12,313 nt of DNA from Pavlovales sp. CCMP2436 (taxonomy: Eukaryota; Haptophyta; Pavlovophyceae; Pavlovales): positions 101,587 through 113,899 of the forward strand of contig MU631400.1 in assembly GCA_026770615.1 (NCBI GenBank). Direction: 5' to 3'. Positions 1-7,333 of this stretch are shown here, in pieces. Numbering within the stretch: the first letter of the stretch is position 1; each line of letters opens with the position of its first letter. A program made the translations under genes and the position numbers. The notes below the pieces were generated by a model. It saw only the letters and a program-made list of their open reading frames with translations. It made no database searches and was not told where the DNA came from.

Positions 1-38
<38 letters not shown>
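1..38. repeat. (AT)n microsatellite
   Basis: Pure AT dinucleotide repeat of 19 units that starts at the window edge, so its true length is unknown. A second AT run lies at 11809-11825. Confidence 0.97.
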
Positions 39-40
<2 letters not shown>

Positions 41-357
41 TGGTCGAAAACTAACAAAAAACGGATAAAAACTAACGCACCTGCAGCGTCGATGCAGGCT
101 GGTCGACGCCAGAACCTGGCGAGGCAGCCGAGATGATGGCGGTCTCGGTCTCCTCTGCCGCTTCATGATATGGCGCGCGGTGGGGTCGGAGATGACCTGA
201 TTCGTTTTTAATAAATTGCCAATTTAGGCAGCGATATCTTTTTGATTTACACGCTGCATTTCATCTGATTTTCTGAGCTGGGCCGATAAAAAAATTCAAG
301 CTCAGTTAAACTTTTTTGCTGGAAAACCTGAGCTCGAGATGGCGTCTAACACTCATA

Positions 358-378
358 CAGGGTGTCGCGGGCAATAAG
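358..378 (+). repeat. left arm of 21-bp inverted repeat (possible transposon terminus)
   Basis: After the first base, this arm reads AGGGTGTCGCGGGCAATAAG. The reverse complement of 4389-4409 is identical over these 20 bases, and only the outermost base differs (C here, T there). A terminus starting YAGGG resembles ends of hAT-superfamily DNA transposons (family knowledge). However, the 8 bp outside each arm (CACTCATA and TATTGCAA) do not match, so no target-site duplication supports a single insertion. Confidence 0.6.
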
Positions 379-516
379 TAGGGCGAATTTTAAGCTTGAG
401 GCTGAGCTTCTTAGCAAATCACATTCAAGCAATGCTTAAATTTGCTTAAATTACATACAAAAAATGCACAGAACGAGGCTCAGCTTCGTAACACCCCGCG
501 TACAGAACTGTTGAAA

Positions 517-547
517 GGGACGTCCCGAGGGGGGGGGAGGGACGTCC
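517..547. repeat. paired GGGACGTCC palindromes around a G run
   Basis: GGGACGTCCC (517-526) and GGGACGTCC (539-547) flank a run of G. The same palindromic core recurs in both long inverted-repeat copies (2863-2911 and 11514-11561). Its function is unknown. It may be part of a dispersed repeat family. Confidence 0.55.
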
Positions 548-843
548 TTCATCAGCTCTACGTTCAACAAATCCTCGCAAGCGAAGCGATTTCTTTTCTA
601 GCCCCATTTCAGCGTTTTTTAAAAGCGTTTTGTGTGTGTACTTTAAAGACGTTAGTTACTAGCTCATAGGCCCCACATGCTCGTGCGCGTGGCTGGCTGG
701 CCGCCCGCGCCGCGCCTCGCCGTTTGTGCTCTTCGCTCTTAACTCTTCGCAAACGATGCCAAGCCCGATGAACGTGAACGGCAAGGCGCCGATGGCAAAG
801 TGCGCGCACTGCACCATGCAGCTCCTCGCGAGCAACATGGATA

Positions 844-869
844 AGCACCATAAGACGTCTTATGGTGCT
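844..869. repeat. perfect 26-bp palindrome inside the finger-coding region
   Basis: The left arm AGCACCATAAGAC (844-856) is followed with no spacer by its exact reverse complement (857-869), with GACGTC at the centre. It lies in codons right after the two His codons of the finger motif. The same GACGTC core is found in the palindromes of the long inverted repeats. Confidence 0.95.
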
Positions 870-1278
870 CAAGGCGGCGACGGCGCGCAACCAGACCACG
901 ATTCACTTCTCAAGTGGCAGACCATCGGCGCAGCTGCGGGCGATTCGTGCGATGAGATTGGCGACTTTGATGACGAGCCGCCGTACGATGCTCCGAGCCT
1001 CGTCCCTGGTAAGCGCGCGCGGCATGAGTCCGGCTGCGGCATCGACAGTGCGCTCGAGATCACCGGCAACGCTCTGACGCCACCGGTGCCGGGCTCGAAC
1101 GCGCTGCTGCCGCCGCTGAGCTCGATCACTCTGCCGCCGCGCGAGCACATTGGCAGCAGCAGCGCGCTCGAGCTCAGCGGCGACAGCGGCGGAGCGCTCG
1201 AGATCGGTGGCATCGGTGGCGGCAGTGGCGCGCTCGAGCCCCGCGGCGGTAGCGGCACGCTCGAGCCCGGCAGCGGCA

Positions 1279-1328
1279 GCAACCTCCACCTCTTCCTGCG
1301 CAACTTTCTGCGCAACCTCCACCTCTTC
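1279..1328 (+). repeat. 17-bp direct repeat, 33 bp apart, within the coding frame
   Basis: GCAACCTCCACCTCTTC occurs at 1279-1295 and again at 1312-1328. The 33-bp offset is 11 codons, so NLHLF is repeated in frame. This looks like a local in-frame duplication just before the first TAG. Confidence 0.9.
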
Positions 1329-2610
1329 GCCATCGACATGAAGGCGTAGGGCGTGGAAGAGGCCAGCGTGCTCAAGGCGCTGTCGCTCTTGCGCGTGGTG
1401 CACATGATGGGCATCATCGACATCCTTCGCCACGTCAAGAATATGTCCCTCATGCAGCAGAAGGTCAACCAGCTCCTCTAGGAGACCAACTCCTACGAGC
1501 GCGCGTTCATCGTGCGCTTGAGGACGCTCTGCGATGATCTGCGCCGCGGAGATGTCTCGCGGACAATGCCATCGGCCGTGGCGGGCGCGCCCAACTTGCC
1601 GGAGCTCGAGTTCTTGTGCAGCAACATGCCCCGCCTCCGCGTTGGCAAGCTGCAGCTGATTCCCCAGCACGAGTCGGTCAACCTTGCGCTGCCCTCCGAG
1701 ATGCGCCTCACCCGCGCTGAGCGCAGCCAGTTCACCTCCGAGGACGAGACGCCAGCCGCCGAGATCAAGCGCACCATCGCGCATGGACTCGGGGGAGTGG
1801 CTGATGCGGCGGCGCTCATCGCGCAGAACTTCGAAATCAGGCGTGGCGCGGTGCAGGAGGGCGTGTCGAGAGTGATCGTGGCGATGACCAGCTGCCTCGA
1901 CCTTCGCCAGATGGCAGCCGCCAACGTTGGCTATCTGGCAAACGCCGAGCGGCACCTGCGCATTCTCGCGGACTGGGCACGCCGTGAGACCACTGTGCTT
2001 CACATTGGCACGAGCACGCACGAGCAGTTGCGCTTCGGGCTCACTCTGCCGCTGCACGACAGTCTCTACAGCGTGTTATGTGCGCTCTCGGACGCGCTGG
2101 CCACTGCGTCCAAGCAGATGCCTCACAAACAGCGGTGGCAGGGCGCGTCGAGCTCGTCTGTGCTGATGGCGGACATTTTCAAGCTGCACAAGTTCTTTGA
2201 GCGCTGCCCAAACTTCTTCTTTCTCTACCAGCACTGCGCCTTAAAAGGCGCTCCCGAGGCGGTGGTCGAAGGCATGGGGAGCGTGTGGGATCGCTGCGCA
2301 ACTCCTGGGCGCCACCTCAACTTTGTGGCCGGGGCTCAGGAGGCGGTCATCTGCTGGAACGCGCCCCAGCCCTATACGGACTGCAACGACTTCTGCGATC
2401 GCTCGCTGGCCATCTACTTCAAGGGCAAGCCCCTCCACTTCACGCACACCTCCGCGGCCGTGACGAAGCGCGCTGAGCAGAGTAAGGTGGTTCAGAAGCT
2501 TCGGCGCGTGTCGCCTAAACTTCCAGCCTGCGGCGTTTCTAGATCTGTATCTCCCTATTTATTTATAAGGTGGCAATTCATCACGTTTGTTAGTTTTATA
2601 TTCCAGAAGT

Positions 2611-2623
2611 AATAAAAAATAAA
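2611..2623 (+). terminator. two overlapping AATAAA poly(A) signals
   Basis: AATAAA at 2611-2616 and 2618-2623 overlap or directly follow the TAA stop of the upstream frame. They also lie inside the outer edge of the left long inverted repeat, so this edge may supply the gene with its 3' end. Confidence 0.5.
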
Positions 2624-2764
2624 TATATAACGAATATCATGGTTTTGACCATAACTCTTGACCAACAGCTCTATTGGCTCTGAAAATTTGAGGGTATGTT
2701 TCATAAGGCCGTGCGCACTTTTAAGCCTGCAAATGCACGCGCAGTTCGCGCGCGTGGCGTGCGT

Positions 2765-2785
2765 GTTGCGCGCTATGCGCGCAAC
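2765..2785. repeat. GTTGCGCGC hairpin in left inverted repeat
   Basis: Perfect 9-bp arms GTTGCGCGC and GCGCGCAAC enclose the loop TAT. The right copy has the same arms with a GTA loop (11626-11646), so the stem is conserved while neighbouring GC-rich sequence has diverged. Confidence 0.85.
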
Positions 2786-3103
2786 TGCTATTTTTATTAC
2801 TGCTTCCAGTATTCCTAACTCTTAAGCCTGCAACTCTCAAATGCCCTTCCGGGGCCGGACCCGGGACGTCAACGAGGTCCCAGAGTCCAGGACGTCCCTG
2901 GCGGGACGTCCGAGAGAATCTCGGACAGTTAACACCTTTTTCTGTACGTACGCGGCTTAACACGAGCTGTTCGGTAAAATATATCTCAAAACGGCTGCGA
3001 TGCCGAACTCGCCGCTCGGCGGCGAGGGCTCTTGGAGGCGCGGCGGTAACGTCACTCCCGAGGAGGGTGGATGGAGGAGGACACCGAGGAGAGCGGCTGA
3101 TAA

Positions 3104-4147
3104 CGCCGCACGCCGACACCGGCGTGCGCGACCGCGGCCGACAAGATCGTGGTTGAGCTTTGCGTCTCGACGCTGCTCCTCTGCAAGCCTGGACAAGACG
3201 TGCAGGTGGAGCCGCGGTGTGGGCCGTTTGGCTGGGCGTACGCCGTGGGGCGGTACGTCGAGGAGCGCGCGCCGCGGGAGTGGAACTCGGGCGCGTGCGG
3301 AGTGGCTGCGGCGGGCGACGATTGGGAGGCGAGGTTAATTGGTTTGTGCGCACATCTGGTGAAGGTGCTACCCGATGGTGCCGACTTCGAGATCGCGCCG
3401 TGGTTCGTGAGCGAGGGGCGCGTGATGTTTGTGCTTACCTCTCGCGTCGCCATCGCGCCGCAGCAGCTGCGGGTGATGGGTAGCAAGCGCCACGGGACGG
3501 CGGTGGGGGGTAAGCCCCACGTTGGCGGCATGGGTGCACGCGCGGGCCGGTCAGCCCGCCGGGCAGCGGAGCGCGCCCAGGCGCCTGTGCCCGCGCCCGC
3601 TGACGCGTTCGCTGACGCGCTCGCTAACGCGGGGATCGAGGAGCTGGTGGTGCCATCTCCCGTGGCGGACGCGGCAACCGGTGTGGCAGCGGCTCCTGTC
3701 GCTGACGCACCCGCTGACGCGCCCGCTGCCGAGGTTTCGCTGTTGTCGCAGACACTGCAGGTTTCGCTGCCGGCGCTGCCGCTGCACGTTCTCTTTCAAG
3801 CCGCGAGCGAGTCTATCCCAGAGTTCATCACCAGGGTAATCAGTCCACTAGCGAACTGGGTAGGCAAAGTAGGCAAACCCGGCAAACACTCGAGATCGAG
3901 TGATGAGAACAGCAGTGGTGACGACGACTGGAAAGAAACCAGCGGGCCCGACGCGGTGACGGCAACTTTGGCGAGGACTCTGGCACCTTCGGCAACTCAA
4001 GGATATAAATTTTTGTCAGTGATGGGCCTTCAGCGCACAAGCGCAGCTGGAGGTATCTGCGGGCACGGCGGATTCACTCGCGAGAGTGACGTTGTTGGTA
4101 GCTGCCAGACAAGGGCGCCTAGCGCTTCTATCGGACTTTCAGCGTGA
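3104..4147 (+). CDS. hypothetical protein, unrecognised, possibly broken at its 5' end
   Basis: The open frame runs from 3104 to the stop at 4145-4147. It has no ATG near its start; the first plausible non-ATG start is GTG 3149, giving about 332 residues. In the same frame an ATG at 3071 gives MEEDTEESG and then tandem stops TGA TAA (3098-3103), so either the 5' end is mutated or a splice junction joins this frame to another exon. The first ~115 residues look globular, with DVQVEPRCGPFGWAYAVGRY and later DGADFEIAPWFVSEGRVMF. They are followed by a basic Gly/Arg/Ala stretch, two Ala/Asp/Pro 12-bp repeat tracts (around 3600-3632 and 3700-3735), a Leu/Val segment, and an acidic Ser/Asp stretch (SSDENSSGDDD). 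C/G-ending codons support coding up to about 3830. The family is unknown to me. An AATAAA lies about 220 bp downstream. Confidence 0.45.
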   Translation, partial: RRTPTPACATAADKIVVELCVSTLLLCKPGQDVQVEPRCGPFGWAYAVGRYVEERAPREWNSGACGVAAAGDDWEARLIGLCAHLVKVLPDGADFEIAPWFVSEGRVMFVLTSRVAIAPQQLRVMGSKRHGTAVGGKPHVGGMGARAGRSARRAAERAQAPVPAPADAFADALANAGIEELVVPSPVADAATGVAAAPVADAPADAPAAEVSLLSQTLQVSLPALPLHVLFQAASESIPEFITRVISPLANWVGKVGKPGKHSRSSDENSSGDDDWKETSGPDAVTATLARTLAPSATQGYKFLSVMGLQRTSAAGGICGHGGFTRESDVVGSCQTRAPSASIGLSA

Positions 4148-4365
4148 GTCCGATTGACAGCGGACCGAGGGATTTGCCGGGATTTGTCCCCTGAATCCTC
4201 GGTTACGTTCCGTTTCTTTGTGTCAGTTGTTCAACGATGTGATAGTCTTTGCCCCCTGACGGCAGCGGCCCGCGCGCCAGGCAACGGCGCGGGTGAAACT
4301 GCACAGCGTGTGGGAATTATACCAACAGACGTCGTTATGAACCGACGATGACGGGTCTCGAGCGG

Positions 4366-4371
4366 AATAAA
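4366..4371 (+). terminator. AATAAA poly(A) signal
   Basis: AATAAA in an AT-rich patch downstream of the 3104-4147 frame and about 20 bp before the right arm of the 21-bp repeat. Confidence 0.4.
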
Positions 4372-4388
4372 TTATAATACTATGGCAT

Positions 4389-4409
4389 CTTATTGCCCGC
4401 GACACCCTA
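4389..4409 (-). repeat. right arm of 21-bp inverted repeat
   Basis: Its reverse complement starts TAGGGTGTCGC and matches 358-378 at 20 of 21 bases. The two arms enclose 4.05 kb holding the zinc-finger frame and the 3104-4147 ORF, but also the left long inverted repeat. The two inverted-repeat systems therefore overlap instead of nesting cleanly. Confidence 0.6.
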
Positions 4410-4701
4410 TATTGCAAGCACGACCTTTCGCCGCCGCGGTCGCTGTGTCGTAGTCTTTCAGGCTTCACTGTGATATACATGCTGCCGGAGGTTAACCGTT
4501 GTCTGTTTATTATGCGTGCTACAGGTGCGATATGTGCGCAGGCGAGCTGCATTTTAAGACGAGCGAGATGCTTCAGCGGCCAGGGTTTTACACATTTAGA
4601 TTCCAGGAACGGGAGTTCCCACTTCCACATTCCGGAATTCCCGGAACTCATTTTTGCCTATTCCTCTTCCTGACTTTCCAGAAATTCCTGCCCTATGAAT
4701 T
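4410..4701. other. intergenic stretch with TTC/GAA palindrome cluster
   Basis: No convincing gene. From about 4601 to 4692 the sequence is dense in TTCC and GGAA words in alternating orientation, for example TTCCAGGAAC (4601-4610), TTCCGGAATTCCCGGAAC and TTCCAGAAATTCC. Several contain TTCnnGAA, the core of heat-shock-factor sites in eukaryotes (family knowledge). The cluster continues past the retrotransposon at 10336-10366 (GAATTCCCAGAAC, TTCCCTGGAA), so it was split by the insertion. Confidence 0.5.
4697..4701 (+). repeat. target-site duplication GAATT, left
   Basis: GAATT directly before the TG of the 5' LTR is repeated directly after the CA of the 3' LTR (10336-10340). Five bp is the usual duplication size for Ty1/copia integrases. 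Confidence 0.95.
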
Positions 4702-4764
4702 TGTCGGGAGCTTAAGTGTCCCATACACTTTGGCTCTGTCCGGTTCGCTATCGGACTGCCCGGA

Positions 4765-4773
4765 TTTTAATAT
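4765..4773 (+). promoter_or_regulatory. TATA-like box in 5' LTR
   Basis: TTTTAATAT is the only clear TATA-like word in the LTR and is unchanged in the 3' LTR. A start about 30 bp downstream would give a leader containing the 4841-4863 hairpin. No transcript evidence is available. Confidence 0.4.
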
Positions 4774-4840
4774 CCCGGGAAAAGCTGCCGTCTCAAATCG
4801 TCTATGGCTGCTCTCGACGCCTCTTCAGCGCTCTTGTCAG

Positions 4841-4863
4841 GGTCTCTTACTTACTAAGAGACC
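4841..4863 (+). promoter_or_regulatory. conserved LTR hairpin, 9-bp stem
   Basis: GGTCTCTTA and its exact complement TAAGAGACC enclose the loop CTTAC. The same stem and loop are unchanged in the 3' LTR (10166-10188), although the LTRs differ at about 20 other places. In the 5' LTR an ATG follows 2 bp downstream (4866). Possible roles are leader structure, dimerisation or packaging; these are inference. Confidence 0.55.
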
Positions 4864-5011
4864 TTATGACACAGCTTAAGACCACCTGCTCTGTGTCGTA
4901 TCGCTCTATGCTTCTTAGCTGTTCCTGCTCTCTCCCTAGCCGCTTTACTGCGACTCGGACTCGATCCCCCCTAGCTCTCGCCAGACCGCGCACTCTTGCA
5001 TCCTAACACGG

Positions 5012-5024
5012 TGGACCTTCAGGG
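5012..5024 (+). other. candidate primer-binding site
   Basis: TGGACCTTCAGGG starts 3 bp after the 5' LTR. It begins with the TGG expected to pair with a tRNA CCA end. I cannot identify the tRNA, and the site lies within the Gag reading frame. Copia-type elements may instead prime from an internal tRNA fragment, so this is tentative. Confidence 0.3.
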
Positions 5025-6411
5025 CTTCGAGTTCCACGGAGGCGCGTCGGCAGGGTCGCGCTTCAACCACTTCAAGCTGCGCGACCCGGCCCGCTTCCCT
5101 ATCTGGGTGGCGATGCTTCTCACGTACATGCAGTCGGACCAGAAGATCGACCTCTCGTGCGTCTTCACCAAGCCGCCCCCCTTCGACCCGCTCGAGGCTG
5201 ACCCCGTGATCGTCTCCCTCTACTACCCCGACCCCAAGGCGATCAGCGATGACGGCAAGCAGATCTACCCGAAGGGCGAGGCTGACTCCGCCTTTGTCAA
5301 GGCGGTCAAGGAGTACCACCGTATGCTTACCTCGCAGTGCAAGGCCCAGGACATCATCACCCAGTCCATCGACCAGCGCATCCTGACGCACGTCATGCAC
5401 AAGGCCTACGGCGCCAAGCGCGGCAGCTCTGTCTCGCTGGCTCTGGTTTTCAACACTCTCAAGGACCACTGCGTCGGCCTCTCCGGCACCACCTCTATGC
5501 TCAACCTCATCTCGCTCCAGCGCTCGCACAAGGAGAGCGCGCTCCAGTGGCTCGACCGTGTGCAGCGCGCCTTCAATTCCATCTCGCACCTTCCCTTCAA
5601 GCTCGAGAATCTGATCCTGTTCATCTCGCTGCGCGGGCTCGGCGAATCTTACTCCTCGCTCGTGCAGTCGACCATTAACGACCCCGCCAATGAGTGGCGC
5701 CTGGCTTCCAACGTCCTCGCGACCCTGCGCGAGAACCTCGCCGCCATCACGATGCTCTCTAACACCAATGGCGCCGACAGGCGCAGCGTGAACGTGATCA
5801 CTTACCCGTCGGACTTCAACCGCAGCTCCAACAACTCGCGCGGCGCGGCGCGTGGCGGGCGCGGCAACCTCGCGCAGGGCGGGCGCGGTGGCGGTCGCAA
5901 CGCCCCGTCGAGCTGCCTTGCTCTTCCTTCCCTCAAGCAGGCCACGCGCGACGAGCGCCCTCGCGACGAGCGCCCTCCGTCGTGCTACATGTGCAAGCTT
6001 CACAACCAGGCCTCGGACCACCACCCGCGCGACTGCCCTACTGCTTCCTACTACGGCAACCCCTCGGTCAAGGCGGTCGACTTCGATGAGCAGCCGCAGC
6101 AGCTGCGCAAGAAGCCACAGTTCTTTGTAAACATGGTCCAGGTCTCGCGCAACCCGTACAGCCCCGACGATTCTGACGTGCTCGCTATCTCCTACGACGA
6201 GATCTATCACCCGCTCTTCACCTGCAAGCTGCCCAACTTCGACATGTTCGACGCTACCGCCCTCAAGATGCTCAAAAACACGCTCGTCGGCGAGCGCTTC
6301 GAGCGCTCCACCGCCTACATCGCTTCCGACGCCAAGTCCTTTGAGCGCTCTGCCGTCTACATCGTTTTCGACCTCCCCTACAAGTTCATTGCAGGCAAGA
6401 CCAAGCCGCTC

Positions 6412-6486
6412 TTCAACTTCATCGTGGTGATCGTCTTCATCTTCGTGTTCATCGCGACCATCTACCTCTCGGCCATCGCAACGGCC
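6412..6486 (+). other. transmembrane-like segment inside Gag-Pol
   Basis: Twenty-five consecutive codons encode almost only Phe, Ile, Val, Leu and Ala with no charged residue, preceded by GKTKP. This would be called a membrane helix. It lies in the intact Gag-PR frame between the zinc knuckle (5983-6036) and the protease motif (6646-6654), so it is not a frameshift artefact. I know of no standard copia domain at this place. Confidence 0.7.
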
Positions 6487-6782
6487 AAGTCCTCCCACGC
6501 CTTCGCAATTGGCAACGGGCAGGAGATCATCAACTCGTGCGGCTTGGCACAGCTGAACGACTACTTAGAGATCTCCAAGGTGTACTCCCTCCTCGGCAAG
6601 GGTTTTCAGGACTCCTTCTCGCAAATGAGCGACTCGGGCCTCTTCGATTCCGGCTCGAAACTCAACCTCGGGCCGATGGACTACCTGCCCTTCCTGACCG
6701 ACGTGCAGCCCACGAACATGCACGCTTCCGCTGCCAACTCCTCCAAGATCGCATGCAAGTACAAGGGCACCCTCTCCGTTGG

Positions 6783-7322
6783 CTACCGCCTGATGAACAA
6801 CAGGTCGACAACTTCTACGTGTCCCCCGGCATCAAGCGGCTCATCTTCGACAAGTCCGACCTCTGCAAGCAGTGGGACGCCGACCTCGTGAGCCTCTCCA
6901 AGCAGACCAAGTTCTCCATCAACGGATTCGACCTTGACCTCCAGCAGGGCCGCTACCTCATCACCCCGCAAGGGATTGTAGAGCTCACGAACATGTGCAT
7001 CATCATGGCCGTCTTCACAGCTACCTCGGACGCGCTCGTGGCATCCGTTGACACGGCTTCCCCTCCATCACCGGCCATCAACCAGACCGGCAACAAGGTT
7101 ATCGGCACCTCCAAGGACACGCTCGTCGGCCATGCCGACTCCGAGATCTGCTCGGACTGTTCACCCGCCGCAGCCGCCCGTCAACATCCTCTCGACGACA
7201 GTGGCCCCTCGACCATCGACAAGCGCATCCTCCACGCCCGTTTAGGACACGCTTCGGCCCGTACACTCAACGCAACCATCTCGGCCACGGACGGGCTACT
7301 CACCTCTCGGCGCCTCAAGTAG
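6783..7322 (+). pseudogene. pol: protease C-terminal part and pre-integrase zinc region
   Basis: Coding resumes in the frame one nucleotide back. VDNFYVSPGIKRLIF matches the copia pattern in which the protease region leads into a conserved vYyVPgi-type block, followed by DLDLQQGRYLITP. RILHARLGHASARTLN is the start of the GAG-pre-integrase domain and gives the two His of the HHCC zinc site (codons 7233 and 7248). The frame stops at TAG 7320-7322, but CPAC, the two Cys of the same zinc site (TGT 7326, TGC 7335), is encoded just after it in the same frame. The stop is therefore a disabling mutation within the domain. Confidence 0.8.
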
Positions 7323-7333
7323 ATCTGTCCAGC

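Larger units (their letters stand above)
39..755. other. gene-poor stretch upstream of the zinc-finger frame
   Basis: No convincing coding region is visible. The sequence is AT-rich between about 200 and 470 and becomes GC-rich just before the ATG at 756. It holds the left arm of the 21-bp inverted repeat (358-378), a pair of GGGACGTCC palindromes (517-547) on either side of a G run, and near-identical GAGGCTSAGCTTC words near 400 and 474. Any promoter for the downstream frame should lie here, but I see no clear TATA box or initiator. Confidence 0.5.
756..2612 (+). pseudogene. unrecognised zinc-finger-like protein, frame broken by two TAG codons
   Basis: One reading frame runs from ATG 756 (context AAACGATG) to TAA 2610-2612, 618 codons, interrupted only by TAG at 1347-1349 and TAG at 1479-1481. 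Codons keep the same C/G-ending bias before, between and after the stops, so the 129 nt between them was coding. Residues about 15-35 hold a CAHC...HH pattern (CxxC, then two adjacent His), like a C2H2 or BED-type finger. Residues about 85-190 are a low-complexity Gly/Ser linker with recurring ALE, followed by a duplicated NLHLF. The C-terminal half is rich in conserved-looking aromatics and cysteines, including EAVVEGMGSVWDRC near 2260-2300 and GKPLHFTHTS near 2426-2456. The last ~25 codons are AT-rich and may be former 3' UTR. I do not recognise the family. Position between the two 21-bp repeat arms and an N-terminal finger suggest a transposase-like protein, but this is inference. Ordinary decay is likelier than TAG recoding. 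Confidence 0.55.
2604..2965 (+). repeat. left copy of long (~340-bp) inverted repeat
   Basis: The sequence matches the reverse complement of about 11468-11802 along most of its length. Shared blocks include ATTGGCTCTGAAAATTTGAG, GGCCGTGCGCA, TTGCGCGC...GCGCGCAA, GGACCCGGGAC, CAGGACGTCCCTGGCGGGAC and ACACCTTTTTCTG. The outermost shared word is CAGAAG and similarity fades beyond ACGCGGCT on the inside. The copies differ by many substitutions and small indels. Either they are terminal inverted repeats of one 9.2-kb element (about 3.56 kb without the nested retrotransposon), as in Mutator-like transposons, or they are two insertions of a short repeat in opposite orientation. No target-site duplication could be assigned. 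Confidence 0.85.
4702..5008 (+). repeat. 5' LTR
   Basis: The 307-bp repeat runs from TGTCGGGAG to CATCCTAACA. It holds a TATA-like TTTTAATAT (4765-4773), a CCCGG..CCCGGG motif, a 9-bp-stem hairpin (4841-4863), and a second possible stem GACACAG...CTGTGTC just after it. A stop-free frame (4716-5006) crosses most of it. Compared with the 3' LTR it lacks the dinucleotide TG near 4980. Confidence 0.97.
4996..6891 (+). pseudogene. gag: Gag and N-terminal protease region of copia polyprotein
   Basis: This frame encodes the structural Gag protein that packages element RNA. It has no ATG before 5113, yet conserved-looking Gag sequence (PARFPIWVAMLLTYMQ) begins upstream, so the natural start is probably further 5' (see the LTR-frame finding). 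Residues numbered from 4996: about 115-265 are a helical UBN2-type copia Gag domain (DQRILTHVMHKAYG, LISLQRSHKESALQWLDRV). About 281-303 are an RGG-rich basic stretch. At 330-347 lies a zinc knuckle CX2CX8HX4C, four residues longer in the middle than the usual CX2CX4HX4C. About 473-497 form a strongly hydrophobic segment (FNFIVVIVFIFVFIATIYL), odd in this family. The protease active site DSGS is at 551-554. True coding leaves this frame at about 6790-6808; the last ~30 codons are out of frame. Confidence 0.85.

Noticed and set aside
903..2057. Long minus-strand ORF of 384 aa
   Set aside because: It is antisense to the zinc-finger frame, whose C/G-ending codons naturally leave the opposite strand open; the product is compositionally biased and shows no motif.
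4945..6498. Minus-strand ORF of 517 aa opposite Gag
   Set aside because: Shadow of the GC-rich Gag frame. The plus strand carries recognisable Gag and zinc-knuckle motifs, while the minus product is an Arg/Val/Asp/Glu-biased sequence.
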